Numbered from the stretch's first letter, positions 9,332-18,507 are shown. The stretch is DNA of 39,140 bases from an uncultured Bacilli bacterium (GCA_947585665.1 CANPXE010000013.1:1-39140), one strand, 5' to 3'. Notes: generated from the letters alone by a model not told the origin. Program-made: numbers and translations.

Positions 9332-9886
9332 CTAACTTTCACTAACTTTTACTTCAATATTAGCAAAAGAATCATCTTTGTATTGAATAATTAGACGATG
9401 GTATTTTTTATAAGTGTCACCTGAAGGTTGAGCAAAAGTATCAAGACTATCTATATAATCACGAGTTGCACGATCAAACTCGATAGTATCACTAATTGCT
9501 GATTTAATACCAGGACCAGCACCAGTATTATCTTTTAAACGATACCAGGTAACATATACTTTTTTAACATTTAAATAGTTTTTTCCTAACAAAACTGTAC
9601 AATAATTCTTTTTAACTAGATTATTACATAAGTTTTCTGCAGTATATACTTTATATGTTTCTGTTCCAAGTTTGAGAATTTTGTTCATATTATCATCTTC
9701 CATTATCATGGCTCTAACCATATTAGCATTATATATACCATCAACTGTATCATAATTCTCATATCCTTCATATTTTCCTACTAATGGAACAACATTGACA
9801 AATAAAAAGACAAATAACGAAAGGACAAAAACTCCTACAACTATAGCTTCAGCTAATAAGAATCCCTTTTCATTATTTTTTTTCAT
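9332..9886 (-). CDS. Type IV prepilin-like protein (minor pseudopilin)
   Basis: A 184-residue protein with a prepilin-type N-terminus: leader ending EKG, then FLLAEA with Glu at mature position 5, followed by a hydrophobic stretch to about residue 33. The remainder is a soluble domain with two Cys (in ENLCNNLVKKNYC) that could form a disulfide. Size and layout fit a minor pseudopilin of a Com/Tad/T2SS-like system. The ribosome binding site is weak (AAAGG rather far upstream). It is divergent from the assembly ATPase gene across 95 bases, which ties the three into one functional group. Confidence 0.75.
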   Translation of the reverse strand: MKKNNEKGFLLAEAIVVGVFVLSLFVFLFVNVVPLVGKYEGYENYDTVDGIYNANMVRAMIMEDDNMNKILKLGTETYKVYTAENLCNNLVKKNYCTVLLGKNYLNVKKVYVTWYRLKDNTGAGPGIKSAISDTIEFDRATRDYIDSLDTFAQPSGDTYKKYHRLIIQYKDDSFANIEVKVSES

Positions 9887-9905
9887 AAAAAATCACTTAC
9901 CTTTA

Positions 9906-9934
9906 TTGATTATCTTTCAAAAGTATTATATAAT
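9906..9934 (+). promoter_or_regulatory. SigmaA-type promoter of the pilus ATPase gene
   Basis: TTGATT (9906-9911), a 17-base spacer and a perfect TATAAT (9929-9934) lie about 50 bases ahead of the ATPase ATG. The -10 overlaps that of the divergent pilin promoter. Confidence 0.6.
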
Positions 9935-9958
9935 AAATTAGAATAAAATACTAGACAA
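9930..9958 (-). promoter_or_regulatory. Divergent promoter of the pilin-like genes
   Basis: On the minus strand TTGTCT (9953-9958), 17 bases, and TATTAT (9930-9935). The -10 shares five bases with the plus-strand -10, so the two polymerases would exclude each other. Confidence 0.45.
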
Positions 9959-9981
9959 AAGTTAAAAAGGGGCAAACTATT

Positions 9982-12102
9982 ATGGTAGAATATGATTTCG
10001 TGAAGGTTCCTATAGTCGATATAGTTAACCAAATAATTTTATATGCCGCTCAGCATCGTGCCAGTGATATTCACTTCGACCCATTAGAAGATGCACTGAT
10101 GATTAGGATGAGGTTTGATGGTGACTTACAAAACCATTCTCTCGTTCCAAAAGTTTATGAGCGTAACTTAATTACAAGAATTAAACTAATTTCTGCAATG
10201 AATATTACGGAAACTCGTTTGCCACAAGATGGTGCTATCAAAGGTCGTATTGGTGGAAGAGATTTGGATATGCGTGTATCTATTTTGCCTACCAATGAAG
10301 GTGAAAAATGCGTTATTCGTATTTTGGACTTCCAAAAAGGACTAGATGGTCTAGATTCTTTAGGTTTTACTCCTAATAACTTTAAAAAGATGAAAAAAAT
10401 GCTTGGTGTTCCAAATGGTATTATTTTGGTTACTGGTGCTACTGGTTCTGGTAAATCAACAACTACCTACTCTATGCTTGAAGCATTAAATAGAGAAGAA
10501 ACGAATATTATAACTGTCGAAGATCCGATCGAGATGAATATTGAAGGTGTTAACCAAGTTCAAGTAAATACTGATATTGGAATGACTTTCGCAGCGGCTT
10601 TAAGATCTATTCTTCGTCAAGACCCAAACATTATCCTTATTGGTGAGATGCGTGATGAAGAAACTGCGCAAATTGCTGTTCGTGCTTCTATTACTGGACA
10701 CTTAGTTTTATCTACTATCCATACTAATAATGCCCTAGCTACTATTGAACGTTTAATTGATATGGGTGTTGAAAGATACATGATTGCGACTTCTGTTACT
10801 GGTATTATTTCACAACGTTTAGTAAGAACTCTTTGTGAAAAATGTAAAAGACTTCGTACTACTACTAAATATGAACGTTATATGTTCTATCGTGTTTTAC
10901 GAAAGAAAGTTAAAGAAGTATATGAACCAGTCGGTTGTGAAAATTGTCATAATGGTTATGTTGGTCGTATGGCTCTCCATGAAGTTTTGTACATTTCAGA
11001 ACATCTACGTGATTTAATTTCTGATGAAAATATGGATAAAGAAGCATTGCGTAATGAGGTTTATGGTACTGGTGAAACAACTACTATTTTACAAGATGCT
11101 CTTCAAAAAGTAATTTTAGGTTATACTACTTTCCAAGAAGTATATCGTGTTGTTGATATTGATGTTGACTTAGATAACGCTATTAAAGCCGATATGGGAA
11201 TGGCAGAAAATGGTATTACATTGGATGATGGATCAGAAATTGAAGTTGATGGTATCACTATCTCTGGTAAAAATATTAACTTTAATAACTACGATGCTAT
11301 CTTCGATGATGAACTTGAAGTTATTGATATTTCTAAAGAAGATGAAAATGACTTACCTATCATCGATCCAACGTTACTTGAAACTGAAGGAATGGATGCT
11401 CAATTTAATAAGGAACTTGAACCTAGTGACTCTAGATTTATAAAATTCTTCTTAGCTGAATCACAAAAGATTAAGAAGGAAGATATGTTAAAGGAAAAAC
11501 AAGAAAGAATAAGAGCTCAAGAAGAAGAGAAACAGAGAAAACTTCGTGATAAAGACTTAGAAATACTTGATGCTTTCGATGATCAAGACATATTTGATGA
11601 GTTTGATATTGATAAAGAAGAATATGAAAACTTAGAATCAGAATTTAAGCCAGTTATGATTAATGGTGTTATGGATATAGTTCATGGTAAGAAAAGAGAT
11701 CTTCCTGAAATTAATGAAAATGATCAATTAATAATTGAAGGAATAAATAATACACTTGATAATGTTGTTGGTGGCCAAGGTGAAATGAACAATGATATTA
11801 AAAACAACACTCTTGACTTAACTAATACTGAATTTAATTATAAAGAAGTTCTTGACTTAATTGATGCTTATTCAAATAATGGTCCTACTATTGAAGATGT
11901 AGTATTAGATGAAGAAAAAATTGATGCCTACTCCAATAATGGTCCAACCATCGAAGAAGTAGTAAAGAATGACACAGCAAAAAAACCGAGAAAGAGAACT
12001 ACTACAACTAAGAGAAAAACAACAGCTAAAAAGAAAACGACAAAAGGAAAAACAACAAGAAAAACAAATACTACGAAAAAGAAAAAAGAAGAAATAAATT
12101 AA
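9982..12102 (+). CDS. ComGA/PilB-type pilus assembly ATPase with long C-terminal extension
   Basis: Residues 1-390 are a GspE/PilB/ComGA-family secretion ATPase that powers pseudopilus assembly at the inner membrane. Visible motifs are HASDIHF-like RASDIHFDP, Walker A GATGSGKST (152-160), Asp box/Walker B IILIGEMRDEETA, the His box STIHTNNA, and a zinc tetracysteine (C285, C288, C319, C322). The large N1 domain of PilB/GspE is missing, as in ComGA. After residue 390 comes about 315 residues not expected in the family: an acidic, helical-looking region, two copies of IDAYSNNGPTIE 20 residues apart (627-641 and 647-661), and a Lys/Thr/Arg-rich tail (667-706). The ORF is intact to a stop inside a terminator hairpin. 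The inner-membrane protein (GspF/ComGB) and prepilin peptidase are not in the window. Confidence 0.92.
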   Translation: MVEYDFVKVPIVDIVNQIILYAAQHRASDIHFDPLEDALMIRMRFDGDLQNHSLVPKVYERNLITRIKLISAMNITETRLPQDGAIKGRIGGRDLDMRVSILPTNEGEKCVIRILDFQKGLDGLDSLGFTPNNFKKMKKMLGVPNGIILVTGATGSGKSTTTYSMLEALNREETNIITVEDPIEMNIEGVNQVQVNTDIGMTFAAALRSILRQDPNIILIGEMRDEETAQIAVRASITGHLVLSTIHTNNALATIERLIDMGVERYMIATSVTGIISQRLVRTLCEKCKRLRTTTKYERYMFYRVLRKKVKEVYEPVGCENCHNGYVGRMALHEVLYISEHLRDLISDENMDKEALRNEVYGTGETTTILQDALQKVILGYTTFQEVYRVVDIDVDLDNAIKADMGMAENGITLDDGSEIEVDGITISGKNINFNNYDAIFDDELEVIDISKEDENDLPIIDPTLLETEGMDAQFNKELEPSDSRFIKFFLAESQKIKKEDMLKEKQERIRAQEEEKQRKLRDKDLEILDAFDDQDIFDEFDIDKEEYENLESEFKPVMINGVMDIVHGKKRDLPEINENDQLIIEGINNTLDNVVGGQGEMNNDIKNNTLDLTNTEFNYKEVLDLIDAYSNNGPTIEDVVLDEEKIDAYSNNGPTIEEVVKNDTAKKPRKRTTTTKRKTTAKKKTTKGKTTRKTNTTKKKKEEIN
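11860..11964 (+). repeat. Two-copy coding repeat (60-base period) in the pilus ATPase tail
   Basis: The units 11860-11904 and 11920-11964 encode IDAYSNNGPTIE followed by DVV or EVV. Of seven base differences between the copies, six are synonymous third-position changes (for example GCT/GCC, TAT/TAC, TCA/TCC) and one gives Asp/Glu. This suggests an older duplication whose protein sequence has been held constant. Confidence 0.85.
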
Positions 12103-12114
12103 TTTCTTCTTTTT
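12083..12114. terminator. Bidirectional terminator between the pilus ATPase gene and tmk
   Basis: The inverted repeat GAAGAAAT / ATTTCTTC (12088-12095 and 12102-12109), with a six-base loop, is flanked by A-run and T-run so that the stem extends by five A-T pairs. It serves both convergent genes and overlaps the end of the ATPase ORF. Confidence 0.65.
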
Positions 12115-12787
12115 ATTTATCTTTTAAGACAATATCGAGTATCTCTTGATTTATGGCATCAATTGTTTTAATGGTATCATCCTTAACACACTCAATACGA
12201 TACCAATTGTATAATTCGGATAATTCTATATATGCTTTTTCAGCATTTTTTAAATATTCAGGATTATTCTCATGCTCATCTTCAATACAACGATTTTGTT
12301 TTAATTGATTTGTTTTTTCATAAGGCATATGTAAAAGAATAGTAATGTCAGGTTTAGGAAGACCAAGAAGCCAATACTCTAAGCGATCAATCCATTGATA
12401 CATATTGATGCGCTCATCATCATCTTTTATTTTACAACCTTGATGGGCCATATTCGATGTCGTATAACGATCCAAGATGACATAATACTCTTCGTCCAAA
12501 TAATTTAAAACTTTAGGAATGTTATATTTACGGTCAGCTGCATAGTACAAACAAGCAACTTTAGGGTCAACATTAGTTGCTCCCTCCGAAAAATATGATT
12601 CATTAATATCAGTTTTTCCTAAATAACAACCACCAACTATTTTACCAGTTGGACTATTATAATTAGGAAAACCCATGCGAAAGACTTTATGCCCCATCGC
12701 TTTTAATTTTTCTTCAAGAAGTTTTGACTGGGTCTCTTTGCCGGAACAATCCGTTCCTTCAATTACTATTAATTTACCCCTACTCAT
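12113..12787 (-). CDS. tmk: Thymidylate kinase
   Basis: Phosphorylates dTMP to dTDP. Residues 10-20 contain the P-loop EGTDCSGKETQ, and further on the conserved LDRYTTSNMAHQG (dTMP-binding DR(Y/H) motif) is present. The 224-residue length is slightly above the bacterial norm of about 210. It starts at ATG 12787 after AGGAGA and is separated from the folA stop by a single base, so it closes a thyA-folA-tmk unit dedicated to dTTP synthesis. The lid region (KQNRCIEDEHENN) is diverged from the Bacillus type. Confidence 0.92.
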   Translation of the reverse strand: MSRGKLIVIEGTDCSGKETQSKLLEEKLKAMGHKVFRMGFPNYNSPTGKIVGGCYLGKTDINESYFSEGATNVDPKVACLYYAADRKYNIPKVLNYLDEEYYVILDRYTTSNMAHQGCKIKDDDERINMYQWIDRLEYWLLGLPKPDITILLHMPYEKTNQLKQNRCIEDEHENNPEYLKNAEKAYIELSELYNWYRIECVKDDTIKTIDAINQEILDIVLKDK

Positions 12788-12788
12788 A

Positions 12789-13268
12789 TTATTTTCTCCT
12801 ATAAACCATATGCTTATATTTTATTCCTTTATCTTCATTTTCTCCTAAAAGTTCACTATCATACAAACTTTTATCAAATCTTGGAAAATAAGCATCAGCT
12901 TCAGCTGTTGCATCTATCTCTGTAAGATATAAGGAATCACATCTATCAATAGTATCATGGTAAACTTTAGCACCACCTATTATAAATATCTCATCATCAA
13001 GAGAAGATATGGAAGCAACTAATTCATCGACACTATGACATATCTTAATATCTTCGCCTAAATCACGATTTTTAGATGTTAAAACGATATACTTACGACC
13101 TGGTAATCTCTTAGGTAGAGATTCAAAAGTATTACGTCCCATAACAATTGTCTTACCCATTGTCGTCTCTTTAAAAAACTTTAAGTCGCCTGGTAAATGC
13201 CATAAAAGACTATTATCTTTACCAAGTTCATACTCACGACCAATAGCCGCAATTATGGAAAGTTTCAT
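12789..13268 (-). CDS. folA: Dihydrofolate reductase
   Basis: Reduces dihydrofolate, produced by thymidylate synthase, to tetrahydrofolate with NADPH. A 159-residue protein, the classic DHFR length, with IAAIGREYELGKDN, LLWHLPGDLKFFK carrying the active-site Asp, the VMGRNTFESLP motif, and IIGGAKVY for cofactor binding. I chose the ATG at 13268, which follows the thyA stop after one base (TAA-G-ATG); an in-frame TTG four codons upstream lies inside thyA. There is no separate strong ribosome binding site, so translation is probably coupled to thyA. Confidence 0.95.
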   Translation of the reverse strand: MKLSIIAAIGREYELGKDNSLLWHLPGDLKFFKETTMGKTIVMGRNTFESLPKRLPGRKYIVLTSKNRDLGEDIKICHSVDELVASISSLDDEIFIIGGAKVYHDTIDRCDSLYLTEIDATAEADAYFPRFDKSLYDSELLGENEDKGIKYKHMVYRRK

Positions 13269-13269
13269 C

Positions 13270-14172
13270 TTATTGGGCAATTGGGAATCTAATAGGTCCC
13301 ATGTGTTGATATTTTTTTACTTTAACATCTTTACATTCACGTGAATTATCTACTTCAAAGAAATCTTTTACTTCAGGATTAATCCATAACTCAGGAGCTG
13401 GTAGATGACCTTGTTCATCAAAACGTCTAATTTGTTCCTTAATACCATCGATTTGATTAACATAGATGTGAGCATCTTTCATACTCCAATCAAGAGTTCC
13501 TGGTTCTAACCCTGTTACTTTCGCAAGAAGGGACAATAGTGTTGCGTATTGTGTAACATTAAATGGTACACCAAGTGGTACATCACAACTTCTTTGATGA
13601 ACCCAAGCATTTAATTTACCATTTGATACATCCCATTCACTACTCCATACACAAGAAGGCAAAACAGCAGTTGGAATATAATCATCTTGCCATAAACTCA
13701 TAACCATGCGACGATCTGTTGGATTATTTTTAATAGTATCAATTAACTTATCAGTTAAATGGAAATTCTTAACGATATAACCATAAGCCGTACCAATCGT
13801 ATGAGCCCATTCTTTTCCAAATTCCTTTTCGACAGGCGTCTTTACTAATTTTCCATCAGGTCCTGGAAGCATTTGTTCAGCACGCCATTTTCCATCTTCA
13901 CCTATCTCCCATTCATCCCAAATGTGTACGCCACGCTCTTGTAGCCATCTAACATCATTAGATTGAGCTTGGTAAATCCAAAGCATCTCTAGAATAGCTT
14001 GACGGAAGAACAACTGTTTAGTCGTTAAAACTGGGAACTCTTCACCCAAATCAAAATGTAGGTGATGAGATGGTATTTTGATAGTGTTAATACCCGTTCT
14101 ATTCTCTACTTCTGTTCCTTCACTCAATATTTTTTTACATAAATTGATGTAGTCAACATCCCATTTTGACAT
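13270..14172 (-). CDS. thyA: Thymidylate synthase (ThyA type)
   Basis: Methylates dUMP to dTMP using methylene-tetrahydrofolate. The 300-residue protein has FPVLTTKQLFFR, the catalytic Cys174 in VLPSCVWSSEWD, the phosphate-binding QRSCDVPLGVPFN (193-203) and the C-terminal PIRFPIA ending. The active-site context is PSCVW and not the usual PPCH, so the His following the catalytic Cys is replaced, while other motifs are intact. The start follows AAGGAGG. It is followed immediately by folA and tmk and preceded by an HD-domain gene; together these form a dTMP-supply operon. Confidence 0.95.
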   Translation of the reverse strand: MSKWDVDYINLCKKILSEGTEVENRTGINTIKIPSHHLHFDLGEEFPVLTTKQLFFRQAILEMLWIYQAQSNDVRWLQERGVHIWDEWEIGEDGKWRAEQMLPGPDGKLVKTPVEKEFGKEWAHTIGTAYGYIVKNFHLTDKLIDTIKNNPTDRRMVMSLWQDDYIPTAVLPSCVWSSEWDVSNGKLNAWVHQRSCDVPLGVPFNVTQYATLLSLLAKVTGLEPGTLDWSMKDAHIYVNQIDGIKEQIRRFDEQGHLPAPELWINPEVKDFFEVDNSRECKDVKVKKYQHMGPIRFPIAQ

Positions 14173-14184
14173 AATATTACCTCC

Positions 14185-14766
14185 TTAATCCAAAATATTA
14201 TTTTTTTCATCAAAATTAATATTTATGACTTTTCTACTTGCTAGAAAATCACACATATGAACAAAACTTTGATATTTTGTCTTAGGATAAGGCAATACTT
14301 CATTACCATCATAATCCTTTGTCCAAGGCCCCATATGTGAAGCAACTACATCACTAATGAATTGTAATTCTTCATCACTAAAATTAAGATTTTTTTTATT
14401 CTCCTTTAAAAATTCCCCAATTAATAAGGGATGATTGAATTGAGTATATTTGTTTCTCTCTTTTCCAAGTTTCAATCCATCATGAATCATTAATCCAATT
14501 AACATCAAGTCTTTTTCATCAGCTGTATATTTATTACCAATAGCTGGGTTTTCTAATAACTCATAAGCAATGCGAACAGCGGCTTTCGTATGACGAACGA
14601 GACCACCATCACCTTGCGCATATGCTGGATGATACTTGCCAGTTGACGCAGCTGGTATTTCAAAGAAATAATCAGGTAAAGCATCAATCAAGTACATCGC
14701 ATCATTACGATAACTATCTTTTTTAATATATTTCAATTCTCTTTCAAATACTGCTACTTTATTCAT
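14185..14766 (-). CDS. HD-domain hydrolase
   Basis: A 193-residue protein with an HD metal-binding pattern: His59 (RHTKAA), His95-Asp96 (MIHDGLKLG), His112 and His144 (SHMGPWTK). Proteins of this fold are metal-dependent phosphohydrolases, often acting on nucleotides or nucleotide second messengers. It sits ahead of thyA (12-base gap) and overlaps the hemW stop by 8 bases, so it belongs to the same transcript. A nucleotide-related substrate is an inference from the thyA-folA-tmk context; the true substrate is unknown. Confidence 0.8.
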   Translation of the reverse strand: MNKVAVFERELKYIKKDSYRNDAMYLIDALPDYFFEIPAASTGKYHPAYAQGDGGLVRHTKAAVRIAYELLENPAIGNKYTADEKDLMLIGLMIHDGLKLGKERNKYTQFNHPLLIGEFLKENKKNLNFSDEELQFISDVVASHMGPWTKDYDGNEVLPYPKTKYQSFVHMCDFLASRKVININFDEKNNILD

Positions 14767-15859
14767 TTACTCCTCCAATAAAATTAACTAAAATATGGTT
14801 AGATAAATATAGTTTATCTTCAACAATAGAAATATAACCATCTTTATCTTGTAACCAATTTTCATTAATCATTTCTATTATATCAAAAATATCTTCAACA
14901 TTACTACAAAATTTTTTAAGAAAATGTTTTTTATTAACTCCTTCGATTTTACGAAGTCCTAAAATCATTTCATTTTCCATATTGGTATGAAGATTTATCT
15001 TTTCTTCTTCAAGACGATAATTGCCTTTTAAATAATTATTTAAACTACGCGTATTAGTATAACGAATGCCATCAACATATCCCCCACTCGATAAACCAAA
15101 ACCATAATATTCTTCATTATTCCAATAAGTCAAATTATGAATTGACTGGTAACCTTCTTTAGAAAAATTACTAATTTCATAATGAACATACCCTAACTCT
15201 TTTAGGTATTTAATAATATAATAATACATATCTGACTCTATTTCCTCAGCAAGGGGTTTAATTTTTTGAATAAAAAGTTTAGTGTTTTCTTCAATGATTA
15301 AAGAGTAAATAGAAATATGCGGAACATCTAATTCTTTAAAAAAATCTAAGTCTTTTTTTAAGTCATCAATACTTTCATTAGGAAAACCATACATCAAATC
15401 AATATTAATATTAGTAAAATACTTTTTAACTAAAGCGATTTTTGTTTTTATTTCTTTTTTATCATTATAACGATTTAAGAATTCATAAAATTTTTCATTA
15501 ATAGTCTCAATCCCAATACTGATACGATTAACTCTATTGGCTTTTAAAATTTTTAAAAGTTCTTCGGAAATATCTTTAATATTACATTCAAAAGTAAATT
15601 CATATTGTGGTAAAAGTTTTATTTTTTTTGTTATGGAAAAAAGTCTTTCTAAATTAGTTGGACTAAGACAAGATGGTGTTCCTCCACCAATATAAATACT
15701 TTTCATCAAATCTTTTTTATAGAAAGATGATACTTCTCTATCTAAACTTTCCAAATACTTATTGGCATAATTATCATCATAATAAAATTTACAAAAATCA
15801 CAATAAGAACAAATATCCAAACAAAAAGGGATATGTATATAAAGAGCTGATCTCTTCAT
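14759..15859 (-). CDS. hemW: HemW-like radical SAM heme chaperone
   Basis: A 366-residue radical SAM protein of the coproporphyrinogen dehydrogenase-like family. The N-terminus has YIHIPFC with Cys13, Cys17 and Cys20 (CxxxCxxC, the 4Fe-4S cluster), plus Cys23 as in HemW, then YIGGGTPS, and a C-terminal HemN-like domain (YWNNEEYYGFGLSSGGY). HemW proteins bind heme and are heme chaperones; they are often misannotated as HemN. The context lepA-(unknown)-hemW recalls the lepA-hemW order in Bacillus. It starts one base after the stop of the upstream gene, with AGGGGT as ribosome binding site. Confidence 0.9.
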   Translation of the reverse strand: MKRSALYIHIPFCLDICSYCDFCKFYYDDNYANKYLESLDREVSSFYKKDLMKSIYIGGGTPSCLSPTNLERLFSITKKIKLLPQYEFTFECNIKDISEELLKILKANRVNRISIGIETINEKFYEFLNRYNDKKEIKTKIALVKKYFTNINIDLMYGFPNESIDDLKKDLDFFKELDVPHISIYSLIIEENTKLFIQKIKPLAEEIESDMYYYIIKYLKELGYVHYEISNFSKEGYQSIHNLTYWNNEEYYGFGLSSGGYVDGIRYTNTRSLNNYLKGNYRLEEEKINLHTNMENEMILGLRKIEGVNKKHFLKKFCSNVEDIFDIIEMINENWLQDKDGYISIVEDKLYLSNHILVNFIGGVNE

Positions 15860-15860
15860 A

Positions 15861-16535
15861 TTACTTACCCCTTAAACGATATTCTTTTTGTTTGGCTTTT
15901 CTTTCTTGGAGTTGAACATATTCACTATCCGTAATCGCATTCCTAATACTAATTAAATCAGAAAAAGGAATTTGCTCAATATTATTTAATGATATGCCAC
16001 CAAATGTTTTATCTTTACGAATAGCCATAAGCGCTTCGGAAGATAATCTTTTTAAATGTCCATCTTTAGAAAGATAATCACTTACCTCAGAAGCATGATC
16101 TAAAAACCAAAGATCTATTTTGAAATAATATTCTAATGACGTTAAACTATTTTTTATGGCTTCATCAAACATTTTATGATTATTACCAGTTTTTATTGTA
16201 GAAGGATCACCAAAAAGTCCACCAAAGAAAATCATCATATCATCTAAAGTAACATTTCTATTATATTTGGTTAAACCACTAGTTATTGCTTCCGAAAGCG
16301 GTTTTCTTAAAGATTCTAATTGTCTTTTTTGAGTGCGAGGCAAAACTGTTAGAAAGTTATGTTCAACATTTCCAAGTTCATCTGTTGTCTCATCAGCATA
16401 ATGAAAGATTACTTTCCCTTTTTCTTCATCAACTGTCCCATTTAAAACAAAACGACTACTATTAATATCTCTACTCATTTTTTCAATGGCTGGAACCATA
16501 TATAAATTTTTAATCATCTTTGGATAATTACGCAT
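15861..16535 (-). CDS. Hypothetical protein between lepA and hemW, 224 aa
   Basis: Not recognised. A soluble, mixed-charge protein without a signal peptide, membrane segment or Cys. It contains a Gly/Phe patch (MMIFFGGLFGDPS, about 110-122) and a basic C-terminus (QERKAKQKEYRLRGK). The start at 16535 has a GAGGTGA ribosome binding site and its own consensus promoter upstream. It reads one base into hemW and is probably cotranscribed with hemW, the HD gene, thyA, folA and tmk. The lepA-hemW interval in Bacillus has no such gene. Confidence 0.75.
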   Translation of the reverse strand: MRNYPKMIKNLYMVPAIEKMSRDINSSRFVLNGTVDEEKGKVIFHYADETTDELGNVEHNFLTVLPRTQKRQLESLRKPLSEAITSGLTKYNRNVTLDDMMIFFGGLFGDPSTIKTGNNHKMFDEAIKNSLTSLEYYFKIDLWFLDHASEVSDYLSKDGHLKRLSSEALMAIRKDKTFGGISLNNIEQIPFSDLISIRNAITDSEYVQLQERKAKQKEYRLRGK

Positions 16536-16571
16536 TTTTTCACCTCAAAACATATTATCTTCTTTAATTAA

Positions 16572-16600
16572 ATTATAACTTATTTTTTAAAGTACTTCAA
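16572..16600 (-). promoter_or_regulatory. SigmaA-type promoter of the hemW-thyA-tmk operon
   Basis: On the minus strand TTGAAG (16595-16600), a 17-base spacer and a perfect TATAAT (16572-16577) lie between lepA and the 224-aa gene, about 37 bases ahead of its ATG. Confidence 0.6.
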
Positions 16601-16606
16601 TAAATA

Positions 16607-18406
16607 CTATTCATCATCAACTTGTAAGATACTCATGAAAGCTTCTTGAGGGAGTTCCACACTACCAATTTGTTTCATCTTTTTCTTACCTTCTTTTTGT
16701 TTTTCAAGAAGTTTACGCTTACGTGTAACATCGCCACCATAACATTTAGCTAAAACGTCTTTACGTAGAGCTTTAACAGTGCTTCTTGCGATAATCTTAT
16801 TACCAATCGCGGCTTGAATAGGTATTTCAAATAATTGGCGAGGGATAGCTTCCTTTAAATGTTCAACGACATTTTTACCACGATTATAACTGAAATCTTT
16901 ATGAACAATAGTACTCAAAGCATCAATGACATCACCATTTAATAAAATATCCATCTTAACTAAATTACTTGGGCGATAACCAATTAATTCGTAATCAAAG
17001 GAAGCATAACCTTTCGTATAAGACTTCAACTTATCAAAAAAGTCATAGACAATTTCTGATAAAGGAAGTTCATAATGGATATTAACGCGTGTCGCATCAA
17101 TATATTCCATACTCAAATAATTACCACGCTTATTTTGACATAATTCCATAATGGGACCAATATATTCACTAGGTGTGAAAATGCTTGTCTTAATATATGG
17201 TTCACGCACTTCTTTTATCTTAGTCTGTTCTGGCATTTTATTAGGAGCATCAATCATCATTATTTCACCACTAGTAAGAAGAGCTTCATAGACAACTGAT
17301 GGAGCGGTTGTAATTATTTCGATACCAAATTCACGCGTTATGCGTTCTTTAATGATATCCATGTGTAGTAGTCCTAAGAAACCACAACGGAAACCAAAAC
17401 CTAAAGCGGTTGAAGTTTCTGGTTCGAAAACTAAAGATGCATCATTTAGTTTTAATTTACTCAAAGCATCTCTTAACTCTTCAAAACGACTTGATTCGAT
17501 TGGGAATAGACCACAAAAGACCATTGATTTCATCGGCTTATATCCAGGAAGTCTTTCAAGGGAAGGATTTTTAGCATTAGTAATCGTATCCCCGACGCGA
17601 ACGTCAGCAATGTTCTTGATACTGGCCGCAATAAAACCTACTTCTCCTGCTTCTAATACATCTCTTTTTTCTTCTTTAGGAGTATTGACCATTAATTCGA
17701 CAACTTCAAATTCGGCATTCGTATCCATTAATCTAATAGTATCGCCAACTTTAAGACGACCATTAACAATACGGACAGAAATAATAACCCCACGATAACT
17801 ATCAAAAACACTATCAAAAATTAAGGCTTGTAACTTATCTTCACGCTTTCCTTTAGGAGATGGAACAACTTCAATGATGCGATTGACTAACTCCTCTACT
17901 CCTTCACCGGTCTTAGCACTCGTCAAAATAATTTCTTCATCAGAAAAGCCTAATAAATCTTTTAACTCTTTTTTTACTTTGGGAACATCAGCACTTGGTA
18001 AATCAATTTTATTGATGACCGGAATAATAGTCAAATCATTTTCTAAAGCTAAATATAGATTCGCAAGCGTTTGGGCTTCTATTCCTTGAGAAGCATCAAC
18101 AACTAAAATAGCCCCTTCACAAGCTGCAAGACTACGGCTAACTTCATAACTAAAATCGACATGTCCTGGCGTATCAATCAAATTTAAATTATACTCTTCT
18201 TTATTATAATTATAGTGAAGAGCGGCCGTATTTAATTTAATCGTTATTCCACGTTCACGTTCTAGATCCATACTATCAAGTAATTGAGCTTTAGCTTCCC
18301 TTTTACTAACCGCATTAGTAACTTCTAAAATGCGATCAGCCAAAGTACTCTTACCATGATCAATATGGGCAATGATTGAAAAATTTCTAATATGCGACAT
18401 TTCCAT
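16607..18406 (-). CDS. lepA: Elongation factor 4 (LepA), ribosome-associated GTPase
   Basis: A translational GTPase of 599 residues, standard for LepA. G1 is AHIDHGKST; switch II is [18 protein letters not shown] and the SAKTGEG loop follow. The C-terminus has the LepA-specific region ending near [16 protein letters not shown] and a final [13 protein letters not shown]. LepA acts on stalled or mis-translocated ribosomes. The ATG at 18406 follows AAGGTGAT; the in-frame GTG three codons earlier is part of that ribosome binding site. A consensus promoter lies directly upstream. Confidence 0.97.
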   Translation of the reverse strand: MEMSHIRNFSIIAHIDHGKSTLADRILEVTNAVSKREAKAQLLDSMDLERERGITIKLNTAALHYNYNKEEYNLNLIDTPGHVDFSYEVSRSLAACEGAILVVDASQGIEAQTLANLYLALENDLTIIPVINKIDLPSADVPKVKKELKDLLGFSDEEIILTSAKTGEGVEELVNRIIEVVPSPKGKREDKLQALIFDSVFDSYRGVIISVRIVNGRLKVGDTIRLMDTNAEFEVVELMVNTPKEEKRDVLEAGEVGFIAASIKNIADVRVGDTITNAKNPSLERLPGYKPMKSMVFCGLFPIESSRFEELRDALSKLKLNDASLVFEPETSTALGFGFRCGFLGLLHMDIIKERITREFGIEIITTAPSVVYEALLTSGEIMMIDAPNKMPEQTKIKEVREPYIKTSIFTPSEYIGPIMELCQNKRGNYLSMEYIDATRVNIHYELPLSEIVYDFFDKLKSYTKGYASFDYELIGYRPSNLVKMDILLNGDVIDALSTIVHKDFSYNRGKNVVEHLKEAIPRQLFEIPIQAAIGNKIIARSTVKALRKDVLAKCYGGDVTRKRKLLEKQKEGKKKMKQIGSVELPQEAFMSILQVDDE

Positions 18407-18423
18407 AGTTATCACCTTGTTTT

Positions 18424-18452
18424 ATTATATCAAAATATAAAAGAAATGATAA
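18424..18452 (-). promoter_or_regulatory. SigmaA-type promoter of lepA
   Basis: On the minus strand TTATCA (18447-18452), 17 bases and a perfect TATAAT (18424-18429) lie 17 bases ahead of the lepA ATG. Confidence 0.6.
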
Positions 18453-18507
18453 GATTTAGATAAAAAAAGAAAAACATTTTAGGAAATTAAAAAATAATAA
18501 GAGAAAG

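Noticed and set aside
16607-18406. Plus-strand ORFs of 152 and 71 codons inside lepA
   Set aside because: Antisense shadows of a highly conserved gene without start signals.
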